From positions 1 to 64,000 of the forward strand of contig WOGZ01000187.1 in NCBI GenBank assembly GCA_009733775.1: a stretch of 64,000 nt of DNA, in the 5' to 3' direction. Shown in pieces: positions 21,751 through 34,212 of the stretch. Source of the stretch: Alectoria sarmentosa. Its lineage: Eukaryota > Ascomycota > Lecanoromycetes > Lecanorales > Parmeliaceae. The notes beneath the pieces are model-generated. The model saw nothing but the letters and a program-made list of their open reading frames with translations, searched no databases and was not told the DNA's origin. Within the stretch, counting starts at the first letter, position 1; each line of letters opens with the position of its first letter. A program made the translations under genes and the position numbers.

Positions 21751-23763
21751 CTACAGATCATCAGCCATGATCATATCCTCATCCTCGTCCTCTTCCAGAA
21801 CTCCAATTCCACTGTCAGGTCGCTTTCCCTTCTTGCCACGTCTAAATTCCACATAGCCTTCCACATCCCTAAATCTTGTGACACTAACGGGTGTCAAGAG
21901 GCCTTTGTGCTCCGTCACCTCGGCTCCTCTTCTCTGAACCTCGTTCACATGAGCAATCTTGACTCCTTCGGCTTTCTCGCTGCAGCGTGCGAGTTCAGTC
22001 TGCACAGCTTCGACAGCTCGCAAACCTGCGTCTCGCTCTTCCTGCAGCTTTATCACCAGCAATTTCTGCTTCTCCTCGGCGGATGCCACTTTGGTCTTGG
22101 ATTCCGAAAGGTCAGAACTCAATTGCCCAATGGTCACGTTCAGACCGCCGACTTCTTGCTCTCTTTCAGTCTTCTCCTTAGCGTAGGCTGCCTCGGTCTC
22201 TCGAATGACTTCCTGCTTCTCATTCACCGCGGTCTGAAGTTCTTGCTCGCGAACCTTAAGTTCTTTGATTCTCACATTCCTCTCCTGCACCTCCTGTTCA
22301 GCTTCACGTCTTCCCCTAGTCTCTGCGGCGACGTGGCACTCAAGGTCTGCAACGGCTTCATCCATTCCAGAGCGCAGCTGAGAGATGGCTGCATTGTGTT
22401 CGCCGTCGCTTCTTGTGATGAGCATTTCAAGCTTGCCGACTTCGAGCCTGTAAGATTCAAGCGCGTCCTGAAGCTTTTCGATTGAGCGTTCTTTCTCGTC
22501 CACATCCTTTGCCAAGTCCGTGGCCTTGCTCGACGTATTTTGGAGACTTGTCTCCAGCATGTGCACTCTCGCTTGCGCATTTTCCGCTCTCGTCTTTTCG
22601 TTCGAGTGGCGCTTACTCAGGTCGTCGGCGTAGACACGCGCACGGTCCAGCTGTGCAAGAACGGCATTGAATTGACTTCGCAGGTTTGTTTCTTGAACCT
22701 CGCTAGCTTTCAACGAGCCTTCTGCCATGAAGGCTTGAGTCTTGAGGGCTCGCATGCGATCGAGCATGACATCGAGCAAGGGCTTTGGGTCCTCGGGAAC
22801 AAGGCCAAGCGCAATCTCTCCGGGGAAGAGGTACTCCAGTGAAATCCGAGCGGAACGGAATGTCTCAGTGTGAGTGGGCGAAGGTAGTGCGACCTGAGTT
22901 GCTGCTTCGCTGACAGGCTGCAGGACTCTGACTGGAGTCTGGTCTCGGAGAGATCCATTGTCGTCAAAGTTTGTGGCGACAAAATCGTCGTCTGCATTGT
23001 CAACAAAGATCTCCATCGGCGACGACGCCATACCCAGGAGGTCGTCACTCCCAGCGGTAGGTTCAGCAGGTGATGATCGCTCGCGCATCTCTCTCTTCAG
23101 CTCGACCAGCTGTTGCTCCAACTCTCGGATCTTCTCAGCATATGCCGCTTCCTCATCTGATCCATCGCTGTGTTGTTTGCCAGACAGTCTGGCCACCGCT
23201 AGCTCATCCTTGAGGCATTGTATTTCTTGCCTCAAAGTTGTTTTGGATTTCTTCTCCTCGTCTATGTCGTTGATCTCACGACTCAAATTGTTTCTTCTCA
23301 AACGCCGCTTCAGACGGTCATCAAGCACCTGACGCAACGGTGCAAACTGGAACTCGCCTGAGAACGGGCCTGGTGATGGCGACAAGGACGGAGATGGTAA
23401 TGATGTCGATAGCTGGACGGGAAGCGAATGACGTCTTGTGCTAGCGGCTAGTAGCCGTGGCGTTGAAGTTCCTCGAGCCCGAGGTACAAAGAACGTTCGC
23501 TGGAGGTAAGGAGTGAGTCCCGTGGACGAGGATGGTGCCGAAGGCTCGGGACCTGGATCCGAGAAGCGCACTCGTTTCTTGGGCTTTGACGGTGTTTTGG
23601 GAGGCTCTCGAGAGCTCTCTTCGACTTCGACACTTGGCTCTACCTTTGGTGGGCCTACCGCATTTGTAAGTCCAGTACTGATACGTCGCTTTCGACGAAC
23701 AGCCAGAGGTCTATCATCTGTGATGTCAACGACTTCGAGTTGAGGAGGAGTGTTCATTGCCAT
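21751..23763 (-). CDS. Coiled-coil protein, unknown function
   Basis: Single exon; 670 residues from the ATG at 23763 (MAMNTPPQLEVVDITD), with an alternative two codons later. The N-terminal third is disordered, with basic and Ser/Pro-rich segments (KTPSKPKKRVRFSDPGPEPS) and a conserved-looking block FQFAPLRQVLDDRLKRRLRR near residue 150. From about 180, and again from about 330 to 610, it is predicted coiled coil: long Glu/Lys/Gln heptad-like runs without prolines, such as EKERSIEKLQDALESYRLEV. The C-terminus is a short basic patch and an acidic tail (RRGKKGKRPDSGIGVLEEDE). The layout suggests a structural or cytoskeletal/chromosomal scaffold, but I know no precise family. Confidence 0.75.
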   Translation of the reverse strand: MAMNTPPQLEVVDITDDRPLAVRRKRRISTGLTNAVGPPKVEPSVEVEESSREPPKTPSKPKKRVRFSDPGPEPSAPSSSTGLTPYLQRTFFVPRARGTSTPRLLAASTRRHSLPVQLSTSLPSPSLSPSPGPFSGEFQFAPLRQVLDDRLKRRLRRNNLSREINDIDEEKKSKTTLRQEIQCLKDELAVARLSGKQHSDGSDEEAAYAEKIRELEQQLVELKREMRERSSPAEPTAGSDDLLGMASSPMEIFVDNADDDFVATNFDDNGSLRDQTPVRVLQPVSEAATQVALPSPTHTETFRSARISLEYLFPGEIALGLVPEDPKPLLDVMLDRMRALKTQAFMAEGSLKASEVQETNLRSQFNAVLAQLDRARVYADDLSKRHSNEKTRAENAQARVHMLETSLQNTSSKATDLAKDVDEKERSIEKLQDALESYRLEVGKLEMLITRSDGEHNAAISQLRSGMDEAVADLECHVAAETRGRREAEQEVQERNVRIKELKVREQELQTAVNEKQEVIRETEAAYAKEKTEREQEVGGLNVTIGQLSSDLSESKTKVASAEEKQKLLVIKLQEERDAGLRAVEAVQTELARCSEKAEGVKIAHVNEVQRRGAEVTEHKGLLTPVSVTRFRDVEGYVEFRRGKKGKRPDSGIGVLEEDEDEDMIMADDL

Positions 23764-24743
23764 TGCGAGGCGGCTATTGATCGTTGACTCTGGAGATGTA
23801 AGAAGGAAGAAGGAGAGAGGAAAAAAGCATGAATTTGAGCAAACAAATCGCGTGTTGAGCAAGTGTCAAGAGCAAAGCTAGCTCTGGTAAACAAAGGAAC
23901 GATGGAGATGGAGCTCGAACTTTTCTAGGCTGCAGTCAATATTATTCATGTTTGTAAACAAACCCTAAGCCTCATAGGGCTCGATAACGGCGCGTCTGGA
24001 GAAAAGTCTTGGCACGTAGAACGATTGGATCTCGAGACTTGAAAATATATCGCTAGTGCCGGGTTCTTACCCGCTACTTTTCTGTAAACCTGAGAGACTA
24101 AGGTAGAGTGAGCGTAAAGTGTTATGTAAAGTATTGGCTGACTACACAATTAGGTACTTTGTGTTTTTTGATCCCTGACAGAAGATGATGGAGTCCACTT
24201 GTCTCCTTAAAGAAGGAGCTTATACATGCGTCGTATCGTGGACGTAGATTGCCGCGAATCTGGCATGAGCTGAGCTGTGGTGGGGTCAAAACTCCTTGAG
24301 CTAAAGTATGTTTCCGTGATTCCGTAATAGCAGATTTTGACCATATGCCACCTTCCTAGAATTGCAACCTACCCGCGACAAGCTCGTCATTCACGAATAT
24401 GAATGTCATGCACTCGAGGAATGTAATAGGCTTTAGGCAAGAGCTATCTGTTGGGAGAGACTTGTGGTTGTGGCCTCGCCAAAGATTGTGCTAGAACAGA
24501 TTGGCGAGGAAGAGGAAGGACTTCTACGACCTATCGTCATTACCGCCGGCCCACGGAGCAGACTTGGAGTGTTGGACTGTTGGTAGCTGGTCATTCAACC
24601 ATCACAAGAAGATGGAGAGAATCATTGGACTCCTCACGTCCCCTTCGACTTCCTTATCATCCACTCGCTGTGCTTCCAACGTCAAAGAATCCCCCGCCAC
24701 AGCTGAAGCAATCAAATCAATGTGCTCCCATCCCCACAGTACA
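23764..24743. other. Divergent intergenic region
   Basis: This lies between two divergently transcribed genes and presumably holds both promoters. The 81 in-frame codons before the F-box start at 24744 do not look conserved, and I treat them as leader. Confidence 0.4.
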
Positions 24744-26184
24744 ATGCCTCCGGGAACCTCAAACCTCGAAGCTCTACCTTCTGAGATCATCAATCACATC
24801 CTCGCCTTCCTGCCTCCCACTTCCCTTGCCAGCTTGTCGCGCGCTTGCGGGCTCCTACGCTCCCACGCTCTCAATGACCTCCTATGGATGCCATTCGTTC
24901 GGGACGCTGCGGCTGGCTCTGGCGGTCTCGAGTCTCCATCACCAGCGGAAAGCTGGAGGGATCTTTATATTGCCCATCATCCCTACTGGTTTTTGGTCCA
25001 GAAAAAAATCTGGTTTGCCGATGTCCGCAACAACGGGCTGTTGATATTGGCCCGCTACAATAGCCAGAATGGTTGTATTGAGGCATTCCGACTCCTTGCA
25101 GAGCACGGAACCCATCAGAATGAGACATGGGCGCACAAACCTGAGGTCGTTATCCACACCTTCAACCCTAGGGTCAGCCTGTGGCTCGATGATCCAGTGA
25201 TCAAGCTCGGCTTGGACAACAAATTCCATCGCAACGACAACCGTTTGCAGAAAGAAGTTGCTATGCAGACAGGGACAATGCATGGCATTTGCTCCATGAT
25301 ATCCCTCTGCCGGCCGATCCCCAAAGCATTACAGGTGGCCGCCATGGCACTTTGGCCACCTGCCATCATTCCCGCGAAGGAACGAGTACGCAATGAATCT
25401 GCAACCAAATTCCGGACAGCGGAACATCGGCCTCAGACGTTGGATCTCATAAGTGATGGAACATTCAGAATACGGAAATGGCTGGAATTTTCCAATTTGA
25501 TGCAGCCCTTGAACGCAGTCCGGCTGGGGGAGGAAGTTTTGACCTTTAGTACGCTGCTTGAGGAGTCTTACATGCCTACTAGGAAAAAGCCTTGGCAAGG
25601 GATTTGGGTCGGAGACTACTCAGGCCACGGCTGCGAGTTCCTACTTGTGTTGCAACGTGATGTTACTTCGCCGATGGCCCTTTCTAGGACACCATCGACA
25701 GGCTCCCTACCGCGAGGCATGGCTATGGCAGTGGGTGATGCCGATACCGGGCTGCAAGACTCAGACTGTGTTCGGCATTCAGCGGAAGCTTTAGACGCTC
25801 AAGACTCATGTACGGAAACGCCGTCAGGAAGACTGGAGGCCATCAAATTAACGGGTGACGTCAACGTTCCTAGAGGAGAATATACCTGGATTGCGGAGGA
25901 TATAGGACCCAATGGGTTAATACGTGTAGCAAACGAGCAAATGTTCGTTGGAGCAAGAACGGTCAGGAGCTGGGGTCACATTGCGGAAAGAGGATACCGG
26001 CATGACAGATTCATATCATCGCAACTGATCATGATCTCTCATGACTCCCTGGCACAATATTGGGAGGTGAGTCGAGCGTATCTTTATACTCCGGGACATT
26101 CTCCCTCGCTAATCCATTCGGCAGGATTTTGGCCACATCTCATTCTACAGGAGAGTCAACGTTGACGACCATCTGACCGAATGA
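24744..26184 (+). CDS. FBXO31-like F-box protein
   Basis: Two exons, 24744-26066 and 26125-26184, giving 460 residues. The 58-nt intron (GTGAGT...CGGCAG) is needed: it replaces an out-of-place tail by YWE-DFGHISFYRRVNVDDHL, which matches the family end. An F-box lies at residues ~8-50 (LEALPSEIINHILAFLPPTS, LASLSRACGLLRSHALNDLL); this binds Skp1 in SCF ubiquitin ligases. The C-terminal half contains WQGIWVGDYSGHGCEFLLVL, AIKLTGDVNVPRGEYTWIAE and the terminal GHIAERGYRHDRFI, in the order seen in the substrate-binding domain of animal FBXO31. Substrates are unknown. An insert of ~60 Ser/Asp-rich residues splits the C-terminal domain. Confidence 0.82.
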
Positions 26185-27082
26185 GGTCATCTAGTCCTCA
26201 AGCATCCATGTAGCAGAAAGGGTGGTAGCACTCGAGGCTTCCACAATTGCTCCGCCCATGCCTTGTTCAGTTACTGAAACTCATGGGGTTGTTCCCATCT
26301 TGCAACGTGCTCGACCCATGCTAGCCACAATTGCTCCCAAAATCTTCTGGAGACGAGCTTCAGAAAGATGCTCGACCGGCTCAAGCGCACGGGTGCAAGC
26401 AAACCTATGGGACTTAGCAAGGAAAAAGGCTAGCACTGTGTCGTGCTTTTAGCAATTGCGAACGCAGAATGCTCCAACAGTGACCTCGGAATGGGGGGCA
26501 AACAAAAGAGCCAAGAGAACGGGCAATGGGATAGTCGCATGCACAAATGGCGAAAATATCTTTGCTAGTGAAACAATCCTCCTTACCTGCATTAGCTGCA
26601 TGTAGCCGCCGAATGCACTTGTTGAGTCTCGCTGAGCGCTATTATAAAGATTGAATAAAAGGACAAAACATAATGCGAATAGCGTAGATATTTAGATGGT
26701 GGATGTAGTTCTGCACATCGCATACTGATCGAAGATATCTTACACTTCAGGTAAAGAAGATGGCTGATCCAATAATGTAAATCCTGCTCCATGTCCGAAT
26801 TTAGCTGGATTCGCTGGCTGACCTCAGCCTTACGCAAGCTAACGAATACCAGGCTGACTGACTATTGAATTCCTTGTTTCTTTACCTCTTCACCAACCGA
26901 AATTCAGGTCTTGTCGAGTAAAGACATCATCTCTCACTCTACCGGGTCTCACTATTCTTATACTTGACAGAGGTGAAGACCTCTGATGACTTACACAACT
27001 CAACGGCACTGCCATTGTCTCAGTGATCCTTGATCTCACTCTATTCCATCCCCGCCTTGTTTCTGCGGCCGAACCCTTCGAC
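26185..27082. other. Intergenic region
   Basis: I see no gene. Weak open frames at 26222-26452 (plus) and 26890-27156 (minus) lack features; the latter lies opposite the first exon of the next gene. Confidence 0.4.
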
Positions 27083-28473
27083 ATGCCCTTGGCTCCGCTC
27101 GCCGCGAGGGCGACTGATGCTTCCAAACCAACCGGGTTAAAAACGGGTTCCACCAATGCCGCTGTTATCGTACGTTACACATTTACATAAGCACTCTGCA
27201 CGAGCTTTGAAATGCAGGCTGACTCGCAGTGCAGGGTATAGCGATTGCAGTCGCTCTCACTTTCATTTCAATAGCACTCTACGTCTATTTCGCAAAGAGA
27301 CGACCTCCAAACTACTCCACCAACCCAAAAAAAGATCCGAAATGGCGGTCTTGGAAGAGCAAGGCCGGACGCCTGTTGCCGTTCAAGAAGAAGTCGGGCG
27401 CCAGGAGCATACAGGATCAAGAGACTTCGTACGTCGTGACCAATGCGTCAACGAGAGAATCTACCACGCATTCCCTGGCCGATATCCCACCAAGCGATGG
27501 GGTCAATCGCAACACTTCAATTCGCAGCATCATGACTCTTCCTCCCTACCACCCAACGCCTCACCCCCATGAGCGTCTTATAGCTCGCGAAGGCGAACGC
27601 GCAGGTGTCGACACAGTTATCGAATTCCCAGAAACAGCAGAAGAGGAAGAAGAGCGGAGAGAGCAGGACATGGAATCACTTTACCAGATCCGCCAGACAC
27701 GGCGACGGGAAATCAACGAACGCAACAACCGCCGAAGACAGCGCCAAGAAGCGAGAGAAGCAGGTGACTGGGCCCGTCTCGAACAGCTACGTCTTCAAGG
27801 CGAAGCACGCGCTCGTGCCCGCGCTGGAAGTTCTGCAAGTGCAGGCAGTAGCACAACCAGCTTACCCATTGCAGCTGCAAACGCCAGCTCAATGATAGCA
27901 GACCACCACACCCGCAATTCCAGCCGCGATCGCCGCGTCAGCTCTGTTAGCTATGCTGATCTAGGTCTCGCGCGCCATGATGGCTCGAGGTTGCGAGCCG
28001 ACAGTGCCGAATCAGACCACCGTCCTCTTCTCGATTCTGCAGCAAGCATGGGTGGTGACCAGCGCAACGCCTCATCCTCGCGACGCAGCTCCCTTTTCCA
28101 TCTCCCTACCCACCGCTTCCACTCCCATGCCAGAGGCGCTTCTTCGGAATCGATCATGACGACCGATAGCGAGCTCGCGGATATGACGCCCCAGAGTTCG
28201 TCGGAGGATAGAAGCGGTAGCAGCAATGATCCGACTGTTCGCACGCCGAGCGTAGGCACAGCGAGTGAACCATCTCCACCGATGGGCGAACCGCCGGAGT
28301 ATGAAGACGCGCCACCGTATACGAGTCCAGTGGCTGGGAGGGGGGAGGGCGTGCCGAGATTGCCGAGCTTGAGGGTCGGGGAAAGGTTGCCGGCGATTGA
28401 AATCACGGGGAGTACGCCAGCTGCTACGCCGGTGATAGGGACGCCAGGGGAGCACAACAGCCAGGAGCAATGA
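27083..28473 (+). CDS. Single-pass membrane protein, conserved in fungi
   Basis: Two exons, 27083-27169 and 27235-28473 (65-nt intron, GTACGT...GTGCAG), giving 441 residues. The short N-terminal segment (MPLAPLAARATDASKPTG) precedes one transmembrane helix, GIAIAVALTFISIALYVYF, at residues 30-48. A basic cytoplasmic stretch (AKRRPPNYST, WRSWKSKAGRLLPFKKK) follows, suggesting the long C-terminal part faces the cytosol. Recognisable family blocks are IRSIMTLPPYHPTPHPHERL, the Arg/Glu-rich helix RQTRRREINERNNRRRQRQE, and RRVSSVSYADLGLARHDGSR. The end is Pro/Ser-rich with PPEYEDAPPY, a PY-like motif that could recruit a Nedd4/Rsp5 ligase (inference). Function is unknown. Confidence 0.78.
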
Positions 28474-29067
28474 TGGCACCTGGGTTCTTGTGCATCAAGT
28501 GTATACGCGATTTAGCGAGCAGGCAGGTAAGCCATCGATTTGGCTTTGTTGGGGAGTTATGATGAGTGCAACGCATACGGCGGAGTCTCGGAAAGGAAGG
28601 TGTAGATTCGAGCTTCCCAGGGCCTCAAGCAGGGCATAGCGCTTACGACACGGATGCGATGGACGGACGATCTTGCATGGAGAGTGGCCAACGAACCAAG
28701 GCCTTGCACCGGCTGCGGTATTACGGTATATAGAACACAGAAGGATCAATCAAAGCTCCTATTCATCAGCATGTCTCCTGTGCACGAAGGTCGGGTTATG
28801 TTTACATTCATGCCAGCTGTGTCGAACGTGGAGAATTGACAGGAACTAGCTAGCAGAGTACTCGGCGAGGTAAGATGCATCGGTTCAACCTGCGAGGTCG
28901 TATCGTAGACGACCCTTTCTCAGCCGAAACGCTATTGTCGAAACGGAAGATTGAGTCGAGATAGATAGCCGGCCGAATGCCACATCCCATAGAGTAAGCT
29001 ACCCAGATACCAATACCCAATCCGCCAAATGCAGGATCCTTTCCTTCCCAATCAAAGCCCATCCATC
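28474..29067. other. Intergenic, convergent 3' ends
   Basis: This lies between the 3' ends of two convergent genes. No gene or element is visible; an open frame opposite 28495-28749 has no features. Confidence 0.4.
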
Positions 29068-32000
29068 CTAGATTCTCCTTTCCTCCCTGCTCTGCTCTGC
29101 TCCACCCCGTCCCTCTGCGCTCATCCAGCCATCTCCTTCCCCACCGTTCCCCCCCATCAACCTAGTCAACTCGCCACCCCTCGCCACCAACTCCCGGAAC
29201 CCGCCCCGCTCAGCAACCCCTCCATCCTTCATCACCACTACCTCCCTACACCCCTCCATCATCGCCTTGTCGTGCGTAATAACCAGCACGCCCACCCCTC
29301 TTTTCTCCAACCGCCGGACCGTATCTCTCACCTCCCGCGCCGTCTCTCCATCCAATCCACTCGTCGCTTCATCCAATATCAATAACCTCGGCTTGCAGAC
29401 GATTGCGCGCGCGATGGCAATGCGTTGCATCTGACCGCCGGAGAGGATCGTGCCGCCGTCGCCTATGAGGGTGTTGTAGCCTTGGGGGAGGGAGAGGATG
29501 AAGTCGTCGATGCCGGCGGCTGTTGCGGCGGAGCGGACGGAGGTCATTGAGGTGAGGGGCGAGGACTCGGGGAGGCCGTAGGCGATGTTGGCTGCGACGG
29601 TGGTGGCGAAGAGGGCGGGTTGTTGGGGGACGATGGCGATGAGGGAGCGGAGGGTTGGGATGTGGAGGTGAGAGATTGGCATGTTGTTGATTGTCAGGGT
29701 GCCGGAGTCCGGTGGGTGGAGGGCCAGGAGTAGGCTCGCGATGGTTGACTTTCCGCAGCCGGAGGAACCGACTAGGGCCGTTATGGTGCCTGGTTCGATG
29801 GTCAGATTGAGAGACGAGAGGACATGGAAGGTGGGGCGCGTGGGGTAGGCGAATGATATTTTCTTGAATGTGATGGGCCCGGGATGCGAAAGGCGAATGT
29901 GACCTGTGTCCTCGTGGGAGCTCTTGTAGGGGAGAAACGCAAGGCGAAGTAGACGGGTTGCGGTATCCCGACTAGAGTTGATCTGGGGTACAAAGGCTAT
30001 GATGCTGTTTGCCTGAGACATGCTGAAGAGGAGCATTGTGAAGACTGTCAGGATGGTCTCGGTGGTGTATGAACCAGTGAAGAGGAGCACGGCTCCATAA
30101 TAAAAGACCAAGGCGGTCACGAAGAGGATGCCCGATTCAGAGAGCCCGAAAAAGAAGCCGGAGTAGACTGAGCGCTTGAGTCCTACTTTGAAAGCCTTGG
30201 AGATAGCTTTGCCGCACTTTTTTTGCAAGTAGCTTTCGAGCGTGAGGGCGCGTACGGTGCGGATGTTGCCGAATGTTTCGGTGAAGATTGCGTTGGCGGA
30301 GGTGGCGGCGTTATTGCTTCTGTTTTCCCAATGGCCGGAGACGATTTCGAAGGTGCGAGTGACGACGTACATGAAGGGCGCGGACGCGAGGCCCACCGTG
30401 GTGAGCCTCCAGCTCAGAATGAGGCTCCAGGTGGTAGCAATGGTCACCATGGTGATGGCGACGAATACATAGCCTGCAAAGCGACCCAATAGATTCCTCG
30501 TCTCTTCGGCATTGCGGTCTAGGCATTCGGTGAGACGGGAAACACTGTTTCTATCCTCGTCGAACCATGATCGGGGTTGGTCGAGGATGCGTCTCAGAGC
30601 TTCGACTCGCAGAGTGTCAATCCAGGCCTGACCGCAGTACTCGAGGCAAAACTGCATCGAGAACGCCGCTGAAGAGTCAACGACCGCTATCCCGAGCACA
30701 GCCAACGACCATTGTAGTGCCATGCGCGAACGCTCGGTGTGATCGGCGAGGTAGAACGTCGCGAGTAGTTTTGAGAAGACCCATGAGAATGTCGGGGTTG
30801 CTGCTGCGTGGACCGCGGCGCACAGAAACCCTAGTACCAGGACCATGCGTTTCCTCCATGTGAGCGCAGGCCAGACAGTCATCAATATCTTCTTGATTGG
30901 AGCTACACGGCGTAGTCTACCCGCCTTGGCAGGCTTTCGTTTGCGTTCTGGTTTTTTGAGTGAAGCCACCGAGTGGAGTTTGTGCTCTTGTTGTACTGCG
31001 TAGCCTTTGGTATCCGCGACGTTGGATTTTCTTTCAGTCATCTCGACCGCCTTCACATCATGTGGCCATTGGGCAGAATTGGGCTCTGAGATATCGCTGT
31101 ACCGTGGGATCTCGCGTTGATGAGATTGAGAGTTCGAACTAGCCACAGAACATCGATGCATACTTGTTGGTGATGACACCGATACAAATGCTTGCGATGG
31201 GCGTCGCACATTTTCTGGCTGTGGCTCTAACACGCTAGAGATCATACCTTTCTTTGGTTGGATGTGCGTGACTATCGAAATCTTAGATTCGTTCCTCGTT
31301 GGAGGAGCCTCGCGCCCAGTAGATGAATTCAGACAAAATTCTTGAGTTAGTTGAGAATGGCGCAGTTGCGTGAAAGGAGAGTTGATGATTGACTTTTCAC
31401 GCCGCTGAAAGGACCCAAGGTCGCTCTCTTCCAGACCGTTCTTGAAGCCTTCTTGAATAATGATTCCGCCATCGAGCACATAAACATAGTCTCCGTCTTG
31501 GATTTGCGACATGTCGTGCGTTACGATGATCGTTGTTTTGCCCTGACGCCATTCGCGGACTGCATCAACAATCAGGCTTTTGCTGATATGATCTAGAGCA
31601 CTGGTTGCTTCGTCGAGAATCAAAATTGGCGTATCGCGCAGTCGTGCCCTTGCAATGGCTACTCTTTGCTTTTGTCCTCCACTCATAGCACTACCACCAG
31701 TTCCTACTACAGTATCTAGCCCTTGTGGCAGATCACCGATGGTATGTTGCAGCAAAGCAGTCTCAATTGCTCTTTTGACTTCTTCCTTCCTGACTCTGCC
31801 ATGATCTCTGTGACCGAAGGCAATATTCTTAAAGATTGTTTCATTGAATAGCACGCTTTCTTGTTGGACAAGGGTGACATTGTTCCGTAGCCATTTGATG
31901 TCGAGCGTATATATCGGGTGTCCGTCTATGAGTATTTCTCCAGATTCGACGCTGTAGAATCGCATCAGAAGATTGCCCAATGTGCTTTTTCCAGAGCCGC

Positions 32001-33352
32001 TCCTTCCAACAATGAAAGTCGTCTTGCCGGCAGGGAAGTTGAAGCTAGCACTTTTCAGGGCGGGTCGGTCGGGTCGAGAAGGGTAAGAGAAGGAGACCTG
32101 GTTTTGATTAATAAGTTCTTGGTAGACGGGTCTTTCCACATACGTTTCTGACTTCAATATCTCCGGCGCAGAAAAGGGGAACGGTCCTGCCGCTCATCCT
32201 TGCGATCTCGAATTCTCCTTCCATCTGATCCAAGATGGACTTGAGTGTAGCTCCGGCTGCTTTCCCTTTCTCAAGGACAATGATCTCCGGTTGGATTTGT
32301 TCGAAAGCTTGTGTCGCCATCAGACATGCCCAAAATGCCGTCAGAATCTCGCCTGGATTCTTCTGCCCGGTATTGACTAGATGGCTGCCAAACCAAAAGC
32401 CTTGTACAAACATGCTCAAAGTGATGAAACGAAGGCCACCGATCTGGAGAGCATTTGCTTGCGCTTGACGGATATAGGATCTGGCCGCTCTCTTGACTGC
32501 TTTTCTGTACTGCCACCTTTCAAAGTCCTGTCCATTGAGGCATTTCACGGTGTCGATGGCTGAGATTGCGTTGTTGGCGATCTTAGAGGCCTTGGTAAGC
32601 TCCTCCGTCTGCGTCTCAATGCTCGGTTGCATGCGAGCTGAGTTCCAAGCCAGTGCGACGGCTAGAATCGGAACAGTGGACAAGGTAACGAGTGTCAAGC
32701 CCCAAGAGTAGTAGAAAGCTAGGCCCAGGGCTGCGAATGTGGTGACACCATCCTGCACTGCAAAGCCCAATGGTTGCGATGTAGCTAGTTGAAGCTCTCG
32801 AACCTGTCTGTACCAGGTGTTAGCCCACCCCAGCAGACTATGATGCAGTTGCACTTACGTCTGAAGTCGCGATACCAGGGTATCGATGCCATCTGTGCGC
32901 ATATCATACCAACCCATGTCCTTCTCCAGCATGCCGTTGAAAAGCCTTTCCCGTACATGCTTCGCCTGGAGCTCACCAAATACTAGCCAAAGCATGAAGT
33001 AGCCCGCATGCAACAGGCCGCTTGCAGTGCCTAGCCCAGCTAGAATGATAGCGTATATAGATGTTTTCTTCACCAGATCAGACCCGCTGATCTCACCCGC
33101 CCCAAAGCTCGTAAAAAGGTCGAATATCTTGCCCAGGAAAATTGCCAGAGCCGGTGCGACGATTCCCGCGGCGATCGAAACGACAAACGCCAAGAGAAGC
33201 GGAATGGTATCGCTTTTCGAAGTGAAGTTGAAGAGGGAACGCCAGCTTGCGTGCTTTGCTAAGCTATTCTCTTCGTCGTCGGCTTCCAGGTCGGCGGGAT
33301 AGTCGACATCGATCTCCATTGCCATGTTTTCGCCGGCTTTCATATTTCGCAT
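29068..33352 (-). CDS. ste6: Ste6-type ABC exporter of lipopeptide pheromone
   Basis: Three exons (33352-32859, 32807-32144, 32097-29068) with 51- and 46-nt introns; 1395 residues, arranged TMD-NBD-TMD-NBD. NBD1 has VGRSGSGKST, MSGGQKQR and ILILDEATSALD; NBD2 has VGSSGCGKST, LSGGQMQR and LLILDEATSGLD, so both ATP sites look complete. Marks of the Ste6 branch over general multidrug pumps are WRQGKTTIIVTHDMSQIQDG with DYVYVLDGG after NBD1, the long linker between the halves, and SRLTECLDRNAEETRNLLGR in the second membrane domain. In yeast and relatives Ste6 exports the farnesylated a-factor across the plasma membrane. Both splice joins restore conserved sequence (SRLQTQVRELQL; EVRNVSFSYPSRPDRP). 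A general drug exporter is the alternative reading. Confidence 0.85.
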
Positions 33353-34212
33353 TAGTATAGAAAGAAGAATTGATAGTCGTTGATACTGTCAAAGAAGCCT
33401 GATAGATTTTTGGAGTAGGAAAATACATGATTGTGAGTTCTAGATTCTGGATCGTAAAGCCGAAGTTGCCGTGATGTATCGCAATGATGAGGGAAGATAA
33501 TAGGAAAGCAAAGATGTATAATAGCTGCGAGCATACCTGACAATGCGTTGTGCTCGGGACATTGGCATCAACCCTTAGTATTGTTCTTTTAGCGTGGAAT
33601 GTTGGTCACTCCTCAAAACGCTCATACATCAAGGATTTCATATATGAAAGTATTGGTGGATATCTTCATTGAAGTGATGATAAGTAAGATAATGAGGATA
33701 GAGAGAGAGAGAGAGAGAGCGCGAACGGTTCAAGCAAATGATGAGAGGATGGGGAGTACAGCTACAGCCAGCCTCGGGCATCTCTGCTTTGGCGAATTTG
33801 AGTCCGAAAGAGTCCAAGTCTTGCACGACTCTCGCCCATTGAATAGTAAAGTTTCTGAAATCTGATCTCAATCAAGAGAATCTAGATGATGGTAAGATCA
33901 CTGGCAGCCATTTTGTGCACACGGTGAGGCCTAAAACCCGACGATATGAATGAAAACAGGAGAGGGGCAAAGAAGGTTGGCATTAGGATGAGAGAATATG
34001 TACCTTTCTACGGGAACAGCTGATACCCAGGGAAACTTGGAGATGTGAAAGGATGAAGGCTGTTGAAGCGACGGGAGACAGGTCTGGTTGAAATGCTTTG
34101 GAGTCGAGTAATACGCGTTCGACACCATGAAACCTTCGACGAGTTGACGTTATCATACACTCTATATTCGATACTTTCGTCGTAATATCGTAATGGGAGA
34201 CAGCTTGAGAGA
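33353..34212. other. Upstream region with GA microsatellite
   Basis: This lies between ste6 and the PBDC1-like gene. A pure GA tract of about nine repeats lies near 33,700-33,719. No gene is seen in the rest. Confidence 0.45.
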